Part shown: one piece after another, positions 5,278 to 8,412 of the stretch
How the letters are laid out: every line of letters starts with the position of its first letter
Numbering within the stretch: position 1 is the stretch's first letter
Source of the DNA: Streptosporangiaceae bacterium
GTDB lineage: Bacteria > Actinomycetota > Actinomycetes > Streptosporangiales > Streptosporangiaceae
Length of the DNA stretch: 8,412 nt
Reading direction: 5' to 3'
Assembly (NCBI GenBank): GCA_030040475.1
Contig: JASHTQ010000443.1
Span: 1-8,412, forward strand
The notes under the pieces: generated by a model
Database searches by the model: none
Told to the model about the DNA's origin: nothing
What the model saw: the letters and a program-made list of their open reading frames with translations, nothing else
Translations under genes and position numbers: made by a program

Positions 5278-5329
5278 GCGAGGTCGGCCTGCGAGGCCGG
5301 CCTGCGAGGTCAGCCTGCGAGGTCAGCCT
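5278..5329. repeat. Four tandem copies of a 13-bp self-complementary repeat
   Basis: The unit GCGAGGTCAGCCT occurs at 5278-5290, 5291-5303, 5304-5316 and 5317-5329. Copies 3 and 4 are identical, copy 1 differs by one base and copy 2 by two. Each unit junction reads CCT-GCG-AGG and can form a small stem; the first junction gives the longer GGCCT-GCG-AGGCC (5286-5298). Copy 2 also contains the palindrome AGGCCGGCCT. The stop codon of the minus-strand secreted protein (5323-5325) lies inside copy 4. A role in termination between convergent genes is plausible; recent slippage duplication explains the copies. Confidence 0.75.
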
Positions 5330-6543
5330 GCGACGAAGATGATTCCCTGCGGCTCGAGGCGGGGGCCGTGCAGCGATACCGGGGTGATCTGGCCGCTCCA
5401 CATGTTCAGCCAGCCCAGGTAGTTCGCGGGGAAGCCGGCGGCGGGGCAGGTGGCGGGCGCGTTGTCGGCATCGCACGGCGTCACGGCCACGAAGGCGGTG
5501 CCCTCCGGCCAGAAGGTGCCCGACACCTTGTCGATCGTGTCGCCGTCATGGTCGGCGGCGAAGAACGCGCCGTCCCAGGACGTGGCCCACGCCGTGTCAT
5601 CGACCGACTGCGACAGCTTGAGGACCCACAGGTGCTGGGAGCTCGACCCGGCGTTGCTCGCGTAGACCTGCTCCTTGTCGCCCTGGCTGGTCAGCACGAA
5701 GTCGCCGCCGAACCGGGGCGCGGAAGTGGGCACGACCTCGTTGGAGTCGGGGTCGGTGAGCGCGAGCCGTACGGTGCCTCCGTGGACCGTGCCGGTGGCC
5801 TGGGTCGCGTCGGACTCGTCATAGTAGATCGCCCGGATGTCCGCCACCCGCTTGGCCGAGTTCAGCGTCACCGCGTACACCGCCGGGTAGGCCGGTTTCG
5901 GCGCGGCCGCCCCGGTGGTTCCCGGCGCCGAGGCGCTGATCAGCATCTGGCCCTTGTAGAAGGAGACGGCGTCGGTGCCGCCCTTGCTCGGCAGCGCCTT
6001 GTCGTAGGAGTAGTGCACGACCTGGCCGGACGACGGGTTGATCGTGTAGAGGCTGGAGTGCGCGTCCTCGTTGACCGTGGCGGCCACCCAGCCGGTGGCG
6101 GGGTTGGCGGTCAGGCCGTCGACCTTGCCGGTTACGTCCCACTGGTGCAGGACCGTGCCGCTCTTGGTGAACTCCACGATCGTGCTGTCGCGGTTCCCGT
6201 CCCTGCTGGCCTGACCCTGCGGGCCGACCCCATTCTGGAATCCGGTGAACAGGTTGCCGCCGAGGACCGTGATGTCGTCGGGCTGGGTCAGCGGCTCGGA
6301 CTTCTTGGTGCGCTTGCCGGCCGGGGTGTAGGAGTGGTGCAGGCTCGCGCCCGACAGGATCTGGTGCACGGAGTACGAGGGCGTGGCCGGCGTGGCCGGC
6401 GTGACTGGCGTCGCGCTGGCAGGGGCGGCGAAGGCCGCCATGCCGGACATGACGACCGCTGCCGCCCCGACAGCCGTCAGCGTCTTCGCCGTGCGCCCGG
6501 TCACCGTGCGCCCGGCCACACTGAACCCGTCGAACACGTGCAT
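5323..6543 (-). CDS. Secreted hypothetical protein, probable beta-propeller
   Basis: Exported protein of unknown function. Residues 1-20 (MHVFDGFSVAGRTVTGRTAK) form a basic n-region. A hydrophobic stretch at 21-41 is followed by a signal peptidase I site ASA at 42-44 and a Thr/Pro linker, TPVTPATPATPS. The mature part has repeated short beta-strand and turn patterns such as QPDDITVLGGNLFTGFQNG, VDGLTANPATGWVAATVNED and SSLYTINPSSGQVVHYSY. These are typical of NHL/SMP-30/YncE-like six- or seven-bladed propellers. There are only two cysteines, C357 and C366, which could form a disulfide. The start ATG 6543 has AAGGG 9 nt upstream. The gene runs against the purine-catabolic genes on both sides, so it has its own promoter. 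Propeller assignment is by strand pattern only. No catalytic motif was recognised. Confidence 0.85.
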   Translation of the reverse strand: MHVFDGFSVAGRTVTGRTAKTLTAVGAAAVVMSGMAAFAAPASATPVTPATPATPSYSVHQILSGASLHHSYTPAGKRTKKSEPLTQPDDITVLGGNLFTGFQNGVGPQGQASRDGNRDSTIVEFTKSGTVLHQWDVTGKVDGLTANPATGWVAATVNEDAHSSLYTINPSSGQVVHYSYDKALPSKGGTDAVSFYKGQMLISASAPGTTGAAAPKPAYPAVYAVTLNSAKRVADIRAIYYDESDATQATGTVHGGTVRLALTDPDSNEVVPTSAPRFGGDFVLTSQGDKEQVYASNAGSSSQHLWVLKLSQSVDDTAWATSWDGAFFAADHDGDTIDKVSGTFWPEGTAFVAVTPCDADNAPATCPAAGFPANYLGWLNMWSGQITPVSLHGPRLEPQGIIFVAG

Positions 6544-6633
6544 CGTCTTCGGCCCTTCATGTGCGATGTTGTTAGTTCTAGCGCGCTCTTCCGGCTGGGC
6601 GCTCGTGTTCCGAAAATCTACACCAACCGACCC

Positions 6634-6654
6634 TTACCGGGAACCAGGGGTGGT
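6634..6654. promoter_or_regulatory. GGAACCAGG motif upstream of allB, candidate regulator site
   Basis: TTACCGG (6634-6640) leads into GGAACCAGG (6640-6648), followed by the inverted repeat ACCA-GGGG-TGGT (6643-6654). The same two words occur next to each other in the pucR-uraD spacer (4281-4296), in the opposite order. The site is in the 196-bp gap between the divergent secreted-protein gene and allB, so it could serve either. A shared PucR operator is inferred. Confidence 0.35.
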
Positions 6655-6688
6655 CTTGTGTCGGATTCCGTGCCGACGGCCCGGCGGT

Positions 6689-6703
6689 GCGGCCCTTCGC
6701 CGC
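6689..6703. other. GC-rich inverted repeat upstream of allB
   Basis: GCGGC-CCTTC-GCCGC is a perfect 5-bp inverted repeat ending 36 bp before the allB start, followed by a CGGGCCCCGGGC-like GC block. It could be a leader hairpin or part of an operator. No transcript start could be placed, so its role is open. Confidence 0.25.
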
Positions 6704-6739
6704 GGGCCCCGGGCTTGACATGATGAGAGACTGGCGGCT

Positions 6740-8110
6740 GTGAGCGGAATCGATTACGACCTGGTGGTCCGATCCCGGCGGACGGTGCTGCCGGGGGGCA
6801 GCGCGGCTGCGGCGGTCGCGGTTCGCGGCGGGGCCATCGCGGCCATCGAGGAGTACGGCACGCGCCTGGACGCCGGCCAGGACGTCGACCTCGGCGACCT
6901 CGCGCTGCTGCCCGGCCTGGTCGACACCCACGTGCACGTCAACGAGCCGGGCCGGACGGAGTGGGAAGGGTTCGCGACCGCGACCCGGGCGGCAGCCGCC
7001 GGCGGGGTCACGACGATCTGCGACATGCCGCTCAACTCGCTGCCGCCCACCGTGTCGGTCGCGGCGCTGCAGGAGAAGCGCGCGGCCGCCGCCGGACAAT
7101 GCTGGGTGGACGTGGCGTTCTGGGGCGGCGCCGTGCCGGGGAATTCCGCCGACCTGCTGCCGCTGTACGAGGCCGGGGTGATCGGGTTCAAGTGCTTCCT
7201 GCTCGATTCCGGGGTGCCGGAGTTCCCGCCGCTGGACGTGGCGGGCCTGCGTTCTGTCCTCGGCGTGCTGGCGGCGGCGGATGCGCTGCTGATCGTGCAC
7301 GCGGAGGACGCGGCGGAGATCGGCCCGGCGGCCGGCCGCGACTTCGGCTCGTTCGTGGCATCCCGGCCGCCGGTCGCGGAGCGCCGCGCCATCGAGAAGG
7401 TGGTGTCTGCCGCGGCCGCCACCGGGGCACGGGCGCACATCGTGCACCTGTCGGCGGCCGAGTGCGTGGCCATGATCGCCGGCGCGAAGGCGGCTGGCAT
7501 CCGGCTTTCCGCCGAGACGTGCCCGCATTACCTGTTCTTCGCGGCCGAGCAGGTGCCCGACGGCGCCACCGAGTTCAAGTCCTGCCCGCCGATCAGGGAC
7601 GCGGTCAACCGGGAGGCACTGTGGCGCGGCCTGGAGTCCGGCGCGATCGACTGCGTCGTGTCCGACCACTCGCCGTCCCCGCCGTCGATGAAGGCCACCG
7701 GGGACTTCGGCACGGCGTGGGGCGGCATCGCCTCGCTCCAGCTGGGGCTGCCCGCCGTGTGGAGCGTCGCGCGGCCGCGCGGGCGGACGCTCGACGACCT
7801 GGTCCGGTGGATGGCGGCGGGCCCGGCCGCGCTGGCCGGCCTGCCCGCCAAGGGACGCATCGAGATCGGCGGTGACGCCGATCTGGTGGCCTTCGACCCC
7901 GACGAGACGTTCTCCGTGGATCCAAGGCGACTGCAGCACCGGCATCCGGTGACGCCGTACGCCGGACGGACGCTGACCGGGCGGGTGCGGCAGACGTGGC
8001 TGCGGGGAACCGCCCTGCTCGACGGTGAGCGCGGAGAGCCCCGTGGTGATCCAGTTGGCAGGCTGCTGAAACGAGGCCAACGGGATTTTCCGGGTAGGGA
8101 TCTTCCATGA
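6740..8110 (+). CDS. allB: Allantoinase
   Basis: Cytosolic dinuclear metal amidohydrolase that opens the hydantoin ring of allantoin to give allantoate. The 456-residue length is typical. Metal and catalytic residues of the cyclic amidohydrolase superfamily are all visible: HxH at 64/66 in LVDTHVHVNEPGRTEWEGF, Lys151 in GFKCFLLDSGVPEF (the carboxylated bridging lysine), His187 in IVHAED, His236 in AHIVHLSAAE, and Asp309 in CVVSDHSPSP. NEPGRTEWEG and SAETCPHYLF distinguish it from dihydropyrimidinase and favour allantoinase. The start is GTG 6740, with GAGAG 10 nt upstream; no better in-frame start precedes it. The stop overlaps the allantoicase start by 4 bp. The region upstream carries a motif shared with the pucR-uraD spacer. 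Confidence 0.95.
   Translation: MSGIDYDLVVRSRRTVLPGGSAAAAVAVRGGAIAAIEEYGTRLDAGQDVDLGDLALLPGLVDTHVHVNEPGRTEWEGFATATRAAAAGGVTTICDMPLNSLPPTVSVAALQEKRAAAAGQCWVDVAFWGGAVPGNSADLLPLYEAGVIGFKCFLLDSGVPEFPPLDVAGLRSVLGVLAAADALLIVHAEDAAEIGPAAGRDFGSFVASRPPVAERRAIEKVVSAAAATGARAHIVHLSAAECVAMIAGAKAAGIRLSAETCPHYLFFAAEQVPDGATEFKSCPPIRDAVNREALWRGLESGAIDCVVSDHSPSPPSMKATGDFGTAWGGIASLQLGLPAVWSVARPRGRTLDDLVRWMAAGPAALAGLPAKGRIEIGGDADLVAFDPDETFSVDPRRLQHRHPVTPYAGRTLTGRVRQTWLRGTALLDGERGEPRGDPVGRLLKRGQRDFPGRDLP
8096..8100 (+). promoter_or_regulatory. Ribosome binding site of alc inside the allB 3' end
   Basis: AGGGA lies 6 nt before ATG 8107, within the last codons of allB. It supports independent initiation as well as ATGA coupling and fixes the alc start. 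Confidence 0.6.
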
Positions 8111-8412
8111 ATGAACAACTTCTGCCCGATCTCCTGCAGTTGCGCGGCTCGGTGGTCGCGGCCAGCGACGAGTTCTTCGCCGCGAAGGAGAACCTGATCA
8201 AGCCGGACGCGCCGGCCTTCGTGCCGAACACGTTCGGCGCCAAGGGGCAGGTGTACGACGGCTGGGAGACCAGGCGGCGGCGCGGGCCGGGCGGGACGCT
8301 GCCCGAGCGCACGGTCAGCGACTGGGTGATCGTCCGGCTTGGCGTGCCGGGGGTGGTGCGCTCGATCGTCGTCGACACGGCGTTCTTCACCGGCAACTAC
8401 CCGCAGGCCTGC
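8107..8412 (+). CDS. alc: Allantoicase, N-terminal part (3' end outside window)
   Basis: Hydrolyses allantoate to ureidoglycolate and urea. The visible 102 residues begin MNEQLLPDLLQLRGSVVAAS. They carry the family signatures ASDEFFAAKENLIKP (19-33), YDGWETRRRRGPGG (50-63), DWVIVRLGVPG and VVDTAFFTGNYPQAC at the window edge. These correspond to the first of the two repeated allantoicase domains; the family is usually about 330-350 residues, so two thirds lie outside. The start is clear from AGGGA 6 nt upstream and the ATGA overlap with allB. Use of allantoicase instead of an allantoate amidohydrolase implies the urea-forming branch of the pathway. Confidence 0.93.
   Translation, partial: MNEQLLPDLLQLRGSVVAASDEFFAAKENLIKPDAPAFVPNTFGAKGQVYDGWETRRRRGPGGTLPERTVSDWVIVRLGVPGVVRSIVVDTAFFTGNYPQAC

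Noticed and set aside
6715..6720. Perfect TTGACA as a -35 box for allB
   Set aside because: A -10 element at normal spacing would fall in the allB start region around 6737-6743, where the sequence does not resemble one. It is probably chance.
5368..6723. 451-codon plus-strand frame opposite the secreted protein
   Set aside because: Low-complexity Arg/Gly/Val translation with no domain; the minus frame has a signal peptide and protein-like composition.
6578..8080. 500-codon minus-strand frame opposite allB
   Set aside because: allB has a complete set of catalytic residues; the antisense translation is Arg/Pro-rich and motif-free.

Overview
The window is very GC-rich, with strong G/C preference at third codon positions, many GTG starts and ATGA start/stop overlaps. 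This points to a high-GC actinomycete (Streptomyces, Streptosporangiales or a relative). Genus cannot be fixed from the sequence alone. All family names come from reading motifs in the translations; no database search was possible.

Left part (1-2052). A truncated EamA/DMT transporter on the minus strand is divergent from an Lrp/AsnC-family regulator on the plus strand. The 71-bp gap holds a clear palindrome that is a good Lrp-type operator candidate. A convergent 246-bp spacer with strong hairpins follows. Next comes a YczE-family membrane protein on the minus strand, with an inverted-repeat operator candidate just upstream. A possible small plus-strand ORF (1876-2052) lies beyond it.

Middle part (1986-5252). 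A PucR-family purine/ureide regulator and a GNAT acetyltransferase form a tight minus-strand operon. It is divergent from uraD (OHCU decarboxylase) and uraH (5-hydroxyisourate hydrolase), which overlap by ATGA. The intergenic region carries helically phased CGTCA repeats and a GGAACCAGG motif.

Right part (5253-8412). A secreted, probably beta-propeller protein lies on the minus strand, facing uraH across a spacer with four 13-bp tandem repeats. Divergent from it are allB (allantoinase) and the start of alc (allantoicase), again overlapping by ATGA. Alc runs off the window.

Together the enzymes convert 5-hydroxyisourate to OHCU, S-allantoin, allantoate and then ureidoglycolate plus urea, presumably under PucR control. 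Urate oxidase, the step before UraH, is not in the window. The secreted propeller gene sits in the middle of the pathway cluster. The metabolism itself is well known. The less expected points are the secreted protein inside the cluster, the motif shared by the two pathway promoters, and the structured spacers.
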